Source: Riptortus pedestris
Lineage: Eukaryota; Arthropoda; Insecta; Hemiptera; Alydidae
DNA: 64,000 bases
Direction of reading: 5' to 3'
NCBI GenBank assembly: GCA_019009955.1
Contig: CM032229.1
Span: 149,207,001-149,271,000, forward strand
The notes beneath the pieces were generated by a model. The model did no database searches. It was not told where the DNA came from and worked only from the letters and a program-made list of their open reading frames with translations. Shown one piece after another: positions 11,016 through 22,444 of the stretch (position 1 is its first letter; every line of letters starts with the position of its first letter). The position numbers were made by a program, and so were the translations under genes.

Positions 11016-11021
11016 TTTTTT
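11016..11021 (+). terminator. RNA polymerase III terminator
   Basis: Six consecutive T residues begin 7 nt after the tRNA-Pro gene, the usual position for a Pol III stop. Confidence 0.85.
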
Positions 11022-11244
11022 AAAGTTTTATGAACGTTTCTTCAATGGTTCCATAGCATAAAAAACTTCAGTAATTTGTAGCTAATATAGAAATATATTT
11101 TTAAAACTTTCTTTTTGAGAAAATTTCTGTTAAGTAAATTCCCTCATTAACAGAGATAAAACGAAAAAAGTTAACACCGCAAACAAATTTCACATTTTGA
11201 ATAGTACAATAATTGTACTTTCCTTAATATAATGACAGACAAGG

Positions 11245-11246
<2 letters not shown>

Positions 11247-11296
<50 letters not shown>
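11247..11296. repeat. (TA)n microsatellite
   Basis: About 25 perfect TA units between AT-rich DNA and a HINE fragment. Confidence 0.95.
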
Positions 11297-11297
<1 letters not shown>

Positions 11298-11331
11298 CAT
11301 GTACAACTTTCCAGGCTTTTACATTATTTTT

Positions 11332-11441
11332 AGCACATTTCCCTTATGGGAAATCTGCTATTGAGGTCGTGCTCATGACGCGATTTTCGAAAAATGTCTT
11401 CAAATGTCCTACCCAGGAGATGACGAAAATGAGGTCCGTTC

Positions 11442-11508
<67 letters not shown>
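11332..11508 (+). mobile_element. HINE 5' half
   Basis: AGCACATTTCCCTTATGGGA, GCTATTGAGGTCGTGCTCAT, GGAGATGACGAAAATGAGGT and CCGTTCAAAAT lead into (TA)n at 11446-11508. The 3' half is missing; a family B Helitron end abuts the TA tract. Confidence 0.8.
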
Positions 11509-11509
<1 letters not shown>

Positions 11510-11960
11510 TAGCTAAGGTACCCGGCGATGCCCGGGAAATCATTGCTGACTGACTAATGATGGTATTTTTATAGCAAGACTTCAATGTGTACAATTGCAC
11601 TTCCCTCCACGATGTATTGTTTTTTCAAAACAGCCAATCCTAAAGTGTAACTTTCAGGGTTAATAGAATAGAAATTTTAGTTTTGAAGAATATATGAAAA
11701 TGGGTTCCTAATTTATCCCTCACGACTTTTTGACTCACGGTTTTTGAATAATTCAAACCATAATAATGGGTAGCATTTATCACAACTAAATATCTTCTAT
11801 AATGAACATATTTCCTGCCAAAAATCAAACCAAGCACATATAGTTTTAGAATAGTTTTATACATAAGATTATATTCGTATTAGTAAGCCTCAGTGGAAAT
11901 CACTTCCCGTCGTGGCACCATTCCACAGGAAATAACTAATCTCAATTACCTCCCGTCCAT
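11509..11960 (-). mobile_element. Non-autonomous Helitron, family B
   Basis: The minus-strand 3' end is CCCGGGCATCGCCGGG, TACCTTAG, CTAG, then T: a near-perfect hairpin with canonical spacing. The body (ATAGAATAGAAATTTTAGTT, GGTAGCATTTATCAC, CATATTTCCTGCC) matches the elements at 29004, 35260 and 58530. There is no coding capacity. The 5' end is not defined. Confidence 0.75.
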
Positions 11961-12329
11961 TTCCGCTCTCGCAGGAGCGTTATCATCGTTGTTTTCCTTA
12001 GAATATTGATTCAGAATATTATTTTAATAATTTATCTCCCTGATGGAACTAAATAATAGATCCCTAAACATAATTTCATTTATGTTCAAAAAGCTAGATG
12101 AGGGGAAGAGAGCCCCCCTGCAACCTAGTAATACTTTAAACATTCATATCGAGTATATATTAAATACCAGAAATGCTCTTATAGTTTATATTCTATTAGA
12201 AATAAATAAAAAAGTTATAGGGAAAATAAATAAATAAATGAGGAGGCGACGGAGATTTATAAGCTCACTAATCCGAATCATACTTGCAACTATCATATAA
12301 GACTAAAACATAACATCTTTTGTCATAAT

Positions 12330-13698
12330 ATCCATTTATTAAAAACATTTAAATAAGCACTAATAAAATTAATGACTCCCGCAATGGATTTAGCGTATAT
12401 GCCGTGTTAACTTCATTTACGGCAAAAGTGAATACAACAAAAGATACTTTAAATAACAAAAGTAAACAACTTTTGCTATGTGCACGTTAGCCAAAAAAAA
12501 AAAAATAGAAAATGAAAATTGCGAATTTTTATCTCAGGCCTGTCTTATAACCCCCACTCCCGTTTGAACCTAAACATTTTAATATAGCTTATAATCATGG
12601 AAGAATTAATGCTAATTCGCATACCAAGTTTTGTTAAATTCGGTTCAATCGATTGAGCTCAACAAAATTGTTGGCTTCCGCTTTAGATTAATGCATATCT
12701 CGTTTATGTTATACAGCAAAAGTGAACATAAACAAAGTTACTTAAAATAACAAAATAAACAACTTTTGTCATGTGCATATTTGCAGAAAAACCAGTAGAA
12801 AAAGAAATATTGCTTTTCTTAATTTCAGGCCTCCTTTATAGCCCCCACTCCTGCCCGTCCCTAGAAATATTGGTATGGCTTATGATAATTAAGGCGTCAG
12901 TGATAATACACATACCAAGTTTTATTTAGTTTAGTTTAGGCCTCTTTTGTACCAAATAATATTCTTGACAACCCGCTATAATTTTTAGCGTATAACGCCT
13001 TTATAATTCGGTATTCGACGATAGTGTATATAACAAAAGTTTCTCTAAATAACAAAATAATCAACTTTTCATATGTGCATATTTGCGTAAACAGCAATAG
13101 GAAACGGAATATGACTATTTTTAATTTCAGGCGTCCCTTATAACCCCCACTCCTGCCCGTCTCTAGAAATGTTTGTATGGCTTATTACAAGGAAGGCGTT
13201 AGTGCTAATACACATACCGAGTTTCATTTAGTTCGGTTGAGTCTGTGTGCCAAATAAAATTGTTGACTCCCGCTATAATTTTTAGCGTATAACGCCTTTA
13301 TAGTTCAGTATACGAAAAAAGTGTACATAACAAAAGTTATTTTAAATAACAAAATAAACAACTTTTGTTATGTTCATATTTGCCAAAAAACCATTAGGAA
13401 ACGAAATATCGCTATTTTTAATTTCAGGCCTCCATTATAACCCCCACTCCTGTTCGTCTCAGAGAATGTTAATATAGCCTAAAGTCTAAGTTGGGTTAGT
13501 AGTAATATACATACCAAGTTTCATAAAATTCGGTTCAGCCGTTTATGCGTGAAAAGGTAACAAACAAACAAACAAATAAACAAACAAACAAACAGACACC
13601 AAAGAAACAAAATGCAGTTATGGTGTCTATGACATGTGAAACGAAAAGTTATCGTGAAATTTCGCGAAAAAAATCAATGTACAGACAGAGGTTACAAT
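12330..13698 (-). mobile_element. Helitron family A, 3' end missing
   Basis: Minus-orientation copy with about four units of the ~298-bp internal repeat, a (GTTT)n-type tract at 13558-13595 (AAAC as written) and the 5' segment ending GAGGTTACAATTTT at 13698. The hairpin/CTAG end is absent at the left. A short TA tract separates it from the next copy. Confidence 0.8.
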
Positions 13699-13718
13699 TT
13701 TATATATATATAGATATA

Positions 13719-14428
13719 CTAGCTCAGATACCCGGCTTCGCTCGGGAATTCATTTGGGGCTGAATGGTGATGGTATATTTTTGGCAAGGCTTTACTTTGC
13801 ACAATATTTTGACATTTACCCGTTCCAGTGTTTAGGGTTAATACCCGTTGTTGGCATTTGTTAATAATAAAATTATTTTTTTATGTAAGACTTCACTGTC
13901 CTGCATATTGTCATATTTCCCGTCTCCTGTGCATTATGCGTAGATTTGAATTATTAAGGAGAAAATATTGACATACGTTTGGCATAATTTTTTCAGGTCA
14001 GGTACCTGGTAGTTCATATCGAAACGAAGTGTTGAGCAAATTTCTCTAAATAACAAAATAAACAACTTTTGTTATGTGCATATTTGCCGAAAATACAATA
14101 GGAAACGAAATATCGCTATTTTTAATTTCAGGCCTCCCTTATAACCCCCACTCCTGCCCGTCTCTAGAAATATTAGTATGGCTTATTATAAGGAAATTGT
14201 TAGTATTAATTCACATAGCGAGTTTGGTTTAGTTCGGTTGAGTCTTTTGTGCCAAATAAAATTGTGGACTCCCGTATACGGCAAAAGTGCAATAACAAAA
14301 GTTACTCTAAATAACAAAATAAACAACTTTTGTTATGTGCATATTTGCTGAAAAAGGAATAGGAAACGAAATATCGCTATTTTTAATTTCAGGCCTCCCT
14401 TATAACCCCCACTCCTGTTCGTCTTAGA
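13719..14428 (-). mobile_element. Helitron family A, 5' end missing
   Basis: CTAG begins at 13719 (written ACTAGCTCAGATACCCGG), with hairpin arms CCGGCTTCGCTCGGG. About two internal units follow. The element stops abruptly in the CCCCCACTCCTGTTCGTCTT box, where (TA)n begins. Confidence 0.8.

Positions 14429-14492
<64 letters not shown>
14429..14492. repeat. (TA)n between inverted Helitron copies
   Basis: About 32 TA units. The Helitron copy on the left is in minus orientation and the one on the right in plus orientation. Confidence 0.95.
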
Positions 14493-14498
<6 letters not shown>

Positions 14499-15587
14499 GT
14501 AACCTCTGTCTGTATATTGATTTTTTTCGCGAAATTTCACGATAAATTTTCGTTTCACATGTCATAGACACCATATCTGCATTTTGTTTCTTTCGTGTAT
14601 GTTTGTTTGTTTGTTTGTTTGTTACCTTTTCACGCATAAACGGCTGAACCGAATTTTATGAAACTTGGTATGTATATTACTACTAACCCAACTTAGACTT
14701 TCGGCTATATTAATTTTCTCTGAGGCGAACAGGAGTAGGGGTTATAAGGGAAGCCTGAAATTAAAAATAGCGATATTTCGTTTTCTATTCTTTTTCGGCA
14801 AATATGCACATAACAAAAGTTGTTTATTTTGTTATTTAGAGTAACTTTTGTTATATACACTTTTGTCGTATACCGACGTTTAAAAGCGTTATACGCTAAA
14901 AATTATAGCGGGAGTCAACAATATTATTTGCCAAAAAAGTCTCAACCGAACTAAATAAAACTCGGTATGTGTATTAGCAGTGAGGCCTTCATTATAATAA
15001 GCCATACCAACATTTCTATGGACGGGCAGGAGTGGGGGTTATAAGGGAAGCCTGAAATTAAAAATAGCGATATTTCGTTTCCTATTGGTTTTTCCGCAAA
15101 TATAAACATAACAAAAGTTGTTTATTTTGTTATTTGGAGTAACTTTTGTTATTAAACTTTTGTCGTATACCTAAGTATAAATGAGTTATACGTTAAAACT
15201 TTAGCGGGAGCCAACAATGTTATTGGGCACTAACGGCTGAACCGAACTTAACAAAGCTCGGTATGTCAATTAGCATTAATTCTTCCATAATTATAAGTTA
15301 TATTAAAATTTTTAGTTCGAACGGGAGGGGGGTTATAAGGGAGGCCTGAAATAAAAATTCACCATATTTACATGTATACGAGACGGGAAATATAAAAATA
15401 TCGAAGACAGTGAAGCCTTATCGAACAAATATTCTATTATTAGCAAATCCACGGCAACGACGGGTATCGATCCTAAACACTGGGACGGGTAAATGTCAGA
15501 ATATTGTGCAATGTAAACCCTGCTAAAAAATACTATCACCATTCAGCCTGAAATGAATTCCCGGGCGAAGCCGGGTATCTGAGCTAG
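14493..15587 (+). mobile_element. Helitron family A, array copy 1
   Basis: Starts AAAATTGTAACCTCTGTCTG after (TA)n. It has a GTTT tract at 14601-14625 and several internal units. It ends with CCCGGGCGAAGCCGGG, TATCTGAG, CTAG at 15584-15587, then T. First of four copies in a head-to-tail array. A 69-codon frame on the other strand is repeat DNA. Confidence 0.88.
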
Positions 15588-15601
15588 TATATATATATAT
15601 T

Positions 15602-16146
15602 TATAAAATCGTATCCTCTGTCTGTACATTGATTTTTTTCGCGTAATTTCACGATAACTTTTCGTTTCACATGTCATAGACAACATAACTGCATTTTGTT
15701 TCTTTGGTGTCTGTTTGTTTGGTTGTTTGATTGTTTGTTTCTTACCTTTTCACGCATAAACGGCTGAACCGAATTTTATTAAACTTGGTATGTGCATTAC
15801 TACTAACCCAACTTAGACTTTAGGCTATATTAATATTCTCTGAGACGAACAAGAGTGGGGATTATAAGGGAGGCCTGAAATTAAAAATAGCGATATTTCG
15901 TTTCCTATTGGTTTTTTGGCAAATATGCATATAACAAAAGTTATTTATTTTGTTATTTAGAATAACTTTTGTTATATGCATTATTAAATTAATTTTATTA
16001 TTAACAAATGTGAACGACGGGTATAAACCCTAAACACTGGAACGGGTAAATGTCAAAATAGTGTGCAAAGTAGAGCCTTGCCAAAAAAATTCCATCACCA
16101 ATCACCCTCAAACCGATTCCCGGGCGAAGCCGGGTATCTGAGCTAG
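15602..16146 (+). mobile_element. Helitron family A, array copy 2 (short)
   Basis: Starts AAAATCGTATCCTCTGTCTG after a short TA tract, keeps about one internal unit, and ends with the same hairpin and CTAG at 16143-16146. Its shorter length fits loss of internal units. Confidence 0.88.
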
Positions 16147-16147
16147 T

Positions 16148-16214
<67 letters not shown>
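16148..16214. repeat. (TA)n between array copies 2 and 3
   Basis: TAGA followed by about 32 TA units, directly between the CTAG end of one Helitron and the 5' segment of the next. Confidence 0.95.
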
Positions 16215-16215
<1 letters not shown>

Positions 16216-16221
<6 letters not shown>

Positions 16222-17562
16222 GTAACCTCTGTCTGTACATTGATTTTTTTCGCGAAATTTCACGATAACTTTTCGTTTCACATGTCATAGAAACCATAAC
16301 TGCATTTTGTTTCTTTGGTGTCTGTTTGTTTGTTTGTTTATTTGTTTGTTTGTTTGTTTGTTACCTTTTCACACATAAACGGCTGAACCGAATTTTATGA
16401 AAGTTGGTATGTATATTACTACTAATCCAACTTAGACTTTTGGCTATATTAATATTCTCTGAGACGAACAGGAGTGGGGGTTATAAGGGAGACCTGAAAT
16501 TAAAAATAGCGATATTTCGTTCCCTATTGGTTTTTCGGCAAATATGCATATAACAAAAGTTGTTTATTTTGTTATTTAAAGTAACTTTTGTTATATACAC
16601 TTTTTTCGTATACCGAACTATAAAGGCGTTATACGCTAAAAATTATAGCGGGAGTCAACAATTTTATTTGGCACAAAGACTCAACTGAACTAAATAAAAC
16701 TCGCTATGTGTATTAGCACTAACTCCTTCCTTATAATAAGCTATACAAACATTTCTAGGGAAGGGCAGGAGTGGGGGTTGTAAAGGAGACCTGAATTTAA
16801 AAATAGCGGTATTTCGTTTTCTATTCGTTTCTCGGCAAATATGAACATAACAAAAGTTGTTTATTTTGTTATTTAGAGTAACTTTTGTTATATAGACTTT
16901 TTTCTTATACCGAATTATAAACGAGATATACACTATAAACTAAATCGGTAGTCAACTATTTCATTAGGCACTAACGATTAAACCGAACTTAAAAACTCGG
17001 TATATCAATTAGCATTAATTCTTCCATGATTATAAGCTATATTAAAATTTTTAGGTTAGAACGGGAGTGGGGGTTATAAGGGAGGCCTGAAATAAAATTT
17101 CGTGATATTTCATTCTCTATTTGTTTTTTAACAAACAAGCAAATAACCAAAGTTGTTTACTTTGTTATTTAGATTAACTTTTGTTTTATACATTTCTCCA
17201 GGAACAATGTGTGGAGCAAGTAATTTGCGTAGAAATATTGATATGCTCAACAATTCATTCTAATTTGAACCTTGAGGTACCTCACCTGGAAAAATTAATT
17301 CAAATCTATGTTAATATTTTGTCCTTAGTAACTGAAATCTATGCATTATGCACAGGAGACGGGAAATATGGCAATATAACAAAATATGAAATATGATAAT
17401 TTGGAGGAATTTCATTATTAACAAATGCCAACAACGGATATTAACCCTAAACACTGGGACGGGTAAATGTCAAAATAGTGTCCAAAGTAATATTTTGCCA
17501 AAAAAATACCATAACCATTCAGCCTCAAATAAATTCCCGTGCGAAGCCGGGTATCTGAGCTA

Positions 17563-17563
<1 letters not shown>
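16216..17563 (+). mobile_element. Helitron family A, array copy 3
   Basis: AAAATTGTAACCTCTGTCTG start; GTTT tract at 16321-16362; about three internal units; then GAGGTACCTCACCTGG-type and ACACTGGGACGGGTAAATGT modules; 3' hairpin with one changed base (CCCGTGCGAAGCCGGG); CTAG at 17560-17563. Confidence 0.88.

Positions 17564-17622
<59 letters not shown>
17564..17622. repeat. (TA)n between array copies 3 and 4
   Basis: About 29 TA units directly follow CTAG. Confidence 0.95.
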
Positions 17623-17627
<5 letters not shown>

Positions 17628-18840
17628 CGTATCCTCTGTCTGTACATTGATTTTTTTCGCGTAATTTCACGATAACTTTTTGTTTCACATGTCATAGACA
17701 CAATAACTGCATTTTGTTTCTTTCGTGTATGTTTGTTTGTTTGTTTGTTACCTTTTCACGCATAAACGGCTGAACCGAATTTTATGAAACTTGGTATGTA
17801 TATTACTACTAGCCCAGCTTAGACTATAGGCTATATTAATATTCTCTAAGACAAACAGGAGTTGGGGTTATAAGGGAGGGCTGAAATTAAAAATAGTGAT
17901 ATTTCGTTTCCTATTGGTTTTTCGGCAAGTATGAACATAACAAAAGTTGTTTATTTTGTTATTTAGAATAACGTTTGTTATATACACTTTTTTCGTATAA
18001 CGAATTATAAACGAGATATACGCTAAAAACAATAACGTAAGTGAGCAATTTTATTTGTCAAAAGGACTCAACCGAATTATATAAAACTCGGAATGTGTAA
18101 TAAAACTAACGCCTCCTTTAGAATAACCCATACCAACATTTCTAGCAACGGGCAGGAGTGGGGGTTGTAAGGGAGGCCTGAAATTAAAAATAGCGGTATT
18201 TCGTTTTCCATTGGTTTTCTGCAAATATGTACATGACAAAAATTGTTTATTTCGTTATGTAGAGTAACTTTTGTTATATTCACTTTTGCCGTATACCAAG
18301 TATAAACGAGATATACACTGAAAACTAAAACGGTAGCCGACAATTATATTTGGCACCAACAATTGAACGGAACTTAACAAAACTCGGCATGTGAATTAGC
18401 ATTAATTCTTAAATGATTATAAGCTATATTAAATTTTTTGGGTTCATACGGGAGGGGGGGGGGGGTATGAGAGAAGCCTAAAATAAAAATTCGCAGCATA
18501 TTAAATGTTCTGTTCGTTTTTCAGTCACTGTTGGTCTTTGTAACGTATCAAGGGAAAGGAAGTTTAATTCAAACATATTTTGGCGGACAGAATACTTTCT
18601 ATGATTATGTATTATATATATAAAAAAAACAACTACTTGCATAGGAGACGGGAAATATAAAAATATTGAGGACAGTGAGCTCTTAAATAACAAATAATTT
18701 TATTATTAACAAATCCTCAGCAACGACGGGTATACATCGGGAAATGTTAAAATATTGTGGAAAGTAAAGGCTTGCCAAGAAAAATACTACCATCATTAAA
18801 CCTCAAATGAATTCCTGAGCGAAGCCGGGTACCTTAGCTA

Positions 18841-18841
<1 letters not shown>
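17623..18841 (+). mobile_element. Helitron family A, array copy 4
   Basis: AAAATCGTATCCTCTGTCTG start; about three internal units; the 3' end reads CCTGAGCGAAGCCGGG, TACCTTAG, CTAG at 18838-18841. The hairpin has two mismatches relative to copy 1, suggesting an older copy. (TA)n and a HINE 3' half follow. Confidence 0.86.
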
Positions 18842-18879
<38 letters not shown>

Positions 18880-18884
<5 letters not shown>

Positions 18885-19294
18885 CTGTTAACGCTCTTGC
18901 GGTCGCAATTTTTGTTTGATCGTTACCAACAAACTTGATATTTAACGTTTTAAGCAAAAAGACAGATCAAGCTCCTTAATGGCTGAAATCGGACCAGTGG
19001 GAGGGGAGATTTTCGAAAATTCGAAATATCTCCGTTACCATACGTCGGATCAATAAATTGTATACAACCAATTTTATTGCAAATGAAATTTACTATGAAT
19101 ATTGTTCTATACATTTATTCTCTATCTTGAATATTTACATGTTTATTAAAAGTGGGCCGATAAAGGACGAGTGAGTTTCCCGCCAAGAGCTAGCTCGGCC
19201 GTTTCCGTAACGGTTCGGCTCTCGTATGGAGATTTGTCTATTCTATAACTTCTGGGAAATCTGCTTAGTTTACGCAGGGTCTGCGTAACAGACT
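18880..19294 (+). mobile_element. HINE 3' half
   Basis: Starts TTTGTCTGTTAACGCTCTTG after (TA)n and lacks the 5' half. It contains the GGCTGAAATCGGACCAGTGG and CTCCGTTACCATACGTCGG modules. It ends GGGAAATCTGCTTAG, a hairpin with a changed loop (CGCAGGGTCTGCG) and GACTT followed by T-run. Confidence 0.8.
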
Positions 19295-20980
19295 TTTTTA
19301 AATAAATATTCAATTATTCAGTTTGATAACGTATTTTATAATTTTTCAAAAAAGAAAACGAAGTAATTTAAATATGCACTTGGTTTCTACGTAATCGTGG
19401 AAAGAAACTAATGAAATATTCAGGGCATTGAAATCCCTATTGAAGGTTAGATACCATATTTTTCCTAGTTTAACAATAATGATTCATACATTTCAGCAAA
19501 TTATCAATCGCTTTTACAGATTTTCCTTGAGGGAAAGCGGCTATTTAGGTTGTACTGTTTGAAGCGATTTAAAAAAAAAAAAAATAATTCCTGTTTACAT
19601 AGGCTTTTGCAAACCAACGCCTCACGGACCTTTATCAATAGTCTCACTCGCGAGCAGCATTGGAGGTAAATAAATCAAGTTTATTCAAACTGTAACTGTC
19701 TCATCAGCAGCCAACATTTTAAGGCTAATGACGTATTACTACAGCTATTCAAGCCCTCAATGGATCTTCCTATTGACTTTTTTGTCAATGAAGTCTAGAG
19801 TAGTTGAACTGACAGTTTCTAGTACAATCTATTGTTAGGAACAATAACCATAATTCTACCTTGAGAAAAAGACGGCAGATCACTGAAAGTCCCTGAATTT
19901 TGGTTGAAATTCAACCTCTTGAGCTGTAAATGACTTTTCCCCGCTTCGAATGCTCGAGAGGAAAAACAAATTATTCTCATCTAAAATGTGCATAAGATGA
20001 CCAAATAGCTTCTCGTTTTGATCATCGATATGGAAATTAACTTAAGAAAAGGCTTGATTAGATTAATTTGCATAACTCATGGGAAATATTTTGTCTTGAG
20101 CAATTAAAAATATAACGTTCTGTGTTGATTATGAAGCAAATAAAGACACGTTTATTGCCAAAGGGATTTACGAGCACGTGTCTTGCAGTATTTTAGGGTT
20201 TCTACGGGAAAAAATTGCCCATTCTTGAACATTAACCTCGTAAACATAAATTCAGTGTAACTGCCGAAGCTTTTTTAGGTGTAATGTACCTTTCCTCGTA
20301 GGGCCATGTTCAACTAATGAAACTTTTTATTGGGTTAACTCTAGAAAAAGTACATTTGCCATAAGAAATGGCTTAATACCTGAATGTAGTTCGTGGCAAT
20401 TCGTGATTAAATAAGGAACAATGGACAAAATAAAGTATCTTGAAGAAGGACCGAAGAGAACTTTATGATTAAATAAAATTAGGTGTATTGTATTTAGGGG
20501 TGCAAGATTGATTGAGAAAACCCTGCTGATTTAAATTGGTTTTATTTGTTAATTAATTAATTGTGTACATAAATGTGGGAAGGGAATGCAATTTTACATC
20601 TTCAGAAATTAAAATTTTAAAATTACGTTGCAATTAAAAAATAAACCCCGAAGAGCTGAAAAGACACATAAAATGTAAGTTTTATAAGAATTATCCCATA
20701 TATATTAATATAATTATTTTTTATTAAATGAATTTTCAGTAGATGGCATAAACTAAACTAATTGTGATTGGAAGATTAAAAAACAATGTTGATGTCCAAT
20801 ATTCACTATTTATGAACACTTTGTTTTCATAAGCATCAATTCGTACATTCGTTGTGAATGATCATGCTTGATCGTGTGTTATTTGCCGAATATCGATAAA
20901 AATAAATAGTATTAAAGGAAAATCGAATTTATTTTTAAACCAATATAACATCTGTTTCAATGTTTACATGTTATAAAATA
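19295..20980. other. Probable single-copy DNA, no gene seen
   Basis: The longest stretch largely free of the recognised repeats. It holds a HINE 5' relic at 19517-19575 (CAGATTTTCCTTGAGGGAAA) and otherwise AT-rich DNA with stops in all frames. No tRNA fold or splice-bounded exon was seen. Confidence 0.45.
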
Positions 20981-21152
20981 TTATTATTATTATTATTTAT
21001 TAACGTCCACTTTTTGCAACTTAGGCTAATCGGGACGGGTTATCTACAGGTTACCAGCCTTTTCTAGCCAGGGAAGAATCGAACTCGCCACTCTAGGTTT
21101 ACCATGTGAGATAAAACTCAACGCTTTAACTCGCATGGCTAACCTGAGCCCC
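20981..21152 (-). mobile_element. tRNA-derived SINE
   Basis: On the minus strand it reads GGGGCTCAGGTTAGCCATGC, then a B-box-like GAGTTCGATTC, the body (CTGGCTAGAAAAGGCTGGTA, ATAACCCGTCCCGATTAGCC) and a tail of AAT repeats. This is the classic SINE layout: a tRNA-like head with Pol III boxes, a family body and a simple-repeat tail. Other pieces lie at 7733, 9527, 26206, 26444 and 40707. It has no coding capacity and would need a LINE partner to move. Confidence 0.78.
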
Positions 21153-21790
21153 ATTAATAACTGTTAAGTGCGTTTATTTTTTTATTCATTAATGTAAATT
21201 ACGAATGTGTAACAAGTAAATCGCCAATAAAAAATTAAGGAAATTGTCTCCACATTTATTTATATTTAATTTGATTGCGTTTCTACCTAATCCAATTTTA
21301 GTCAATTTTCTTGTGTATATTACATTTTTCCACTCAACACTATTTCACTTTTATTACTTGAATTTAAAATTTTATTTTACAATAAACAGTTAAGCATTAT
21401 TCTTGTTATATTTACGAGAATATACTTTTATTTTTTGTTAAAAAAAAAACTGTAGACTTGTAATACATTACAGTTTGGTTGATAAAGGGGATGGCCGAAA
21501 CATATTTCAGCTTTAGGAAAAATAATAACGTTTCATTTTGAAGACTTGAGGTATAGCTTTACCAAGATAAATGGAAAGTTTCATGGAGCACATTCATTCT
21601 TTCGAATTATATAAAAATAATTTTAAAACGTCATTTAAAAGTGTTATATTGAACATTAATAAATGTGACAAGCAAAACAGTATTTTAGTTGTAATTTAGG
21701 AAAATGAAAGATATTTAAACTGTCTGTTTCCAACATGTTTACTTCAAATTTGAATTAAATATTACCAAGGAAGTTCAATTCATAGTTTTT
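21153..21790. other. No gene recognised
   Basis: AT-rich DNA with an A9 run near 21441. No feature could be supported. Confidence 0.4.
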
Positions 21791-21957
21791 AGCAGACTTC
21801 TCCTACGGGAAATCAGCTATTGAGGTTGTACTCATGACGGAATTTTCGAACTTTTTCTTCAAATGCCCATCGATCCTACCTAGTAGATGACTAAAATGAG
21901 GTCCGTTCAAAACTGTATATATCTATCTACCTATCTATCTATCTAACTATCTATCTA

Positions 21958-22016
<59 letters not shown>

Positions 22017-22444
22017 CTGTTACCGCTCTAGCGGTCGCAATTTTTGTTTGATCGGTACCAAACTCGATATTTAGTCATTTTATGTAAAAAGAAAGATCAA
22101 GCTCGTTAATGGCTGAAATCGGACCAGTGGGAAGGGGGGTTTAGAGGGGAGGATTTTGGAAAATTCAAAATATCTCCGTTACTATACGTCGCATCAAAAA
22201 AATGTACAGAATCAATCTAATAGCAAATTAAATTTTCTATAAATATTGTTATATACATTTACTCACTATCTTGAATATTAACCGAGTTGTTTGCATTTTT
22301 ATTAAATCTGGGCGGCTAACGGACGGGTGACTCCAGCCAAAAGCTAGTTCGGCCGTTAACGGCTCAAATCTCGTGAAATTTCTCTATTGTAAAACTTCAC
22401 ATGGGAAATCTGCTTAGTTTACGCAGCCCCTGCGTGACGGACTT
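21791..22444 (+). mobile_element. HINE, full-length reference copy
   Basis: TTTTT|AGCAGACTTCTCCTACGGGA begins the element. GCTATTGAGGTTGTACTCAT, the ATGACTAAAATGAGGTCCG segment, a (TATC)n/(TA)n block (21917-22011), ACCGCTCTAGCGGTCGCAAT, the G-rich box, CTCCGTTACTATACGTCGC, GGGAAATCTGCTTAG, hairpin ACGCAGCCCCTGCGT and GGACTT|TTTT follow. Both subterminal inverted repeats, the end hairpin and T-T flanks are visible in 654 bp. There is no open frame of note. Confidence 0.85.

Noticed and set aside
14389..16297. Frames with long Tyr-Ile runs joined to MREKVTNKQ... or MVSMTCETKSYRE...
   Set aside because: The same peptide recurs in every Helitron family A copy on either strand and continues into (TA)n. 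It is repeat DNA, not a protein family.
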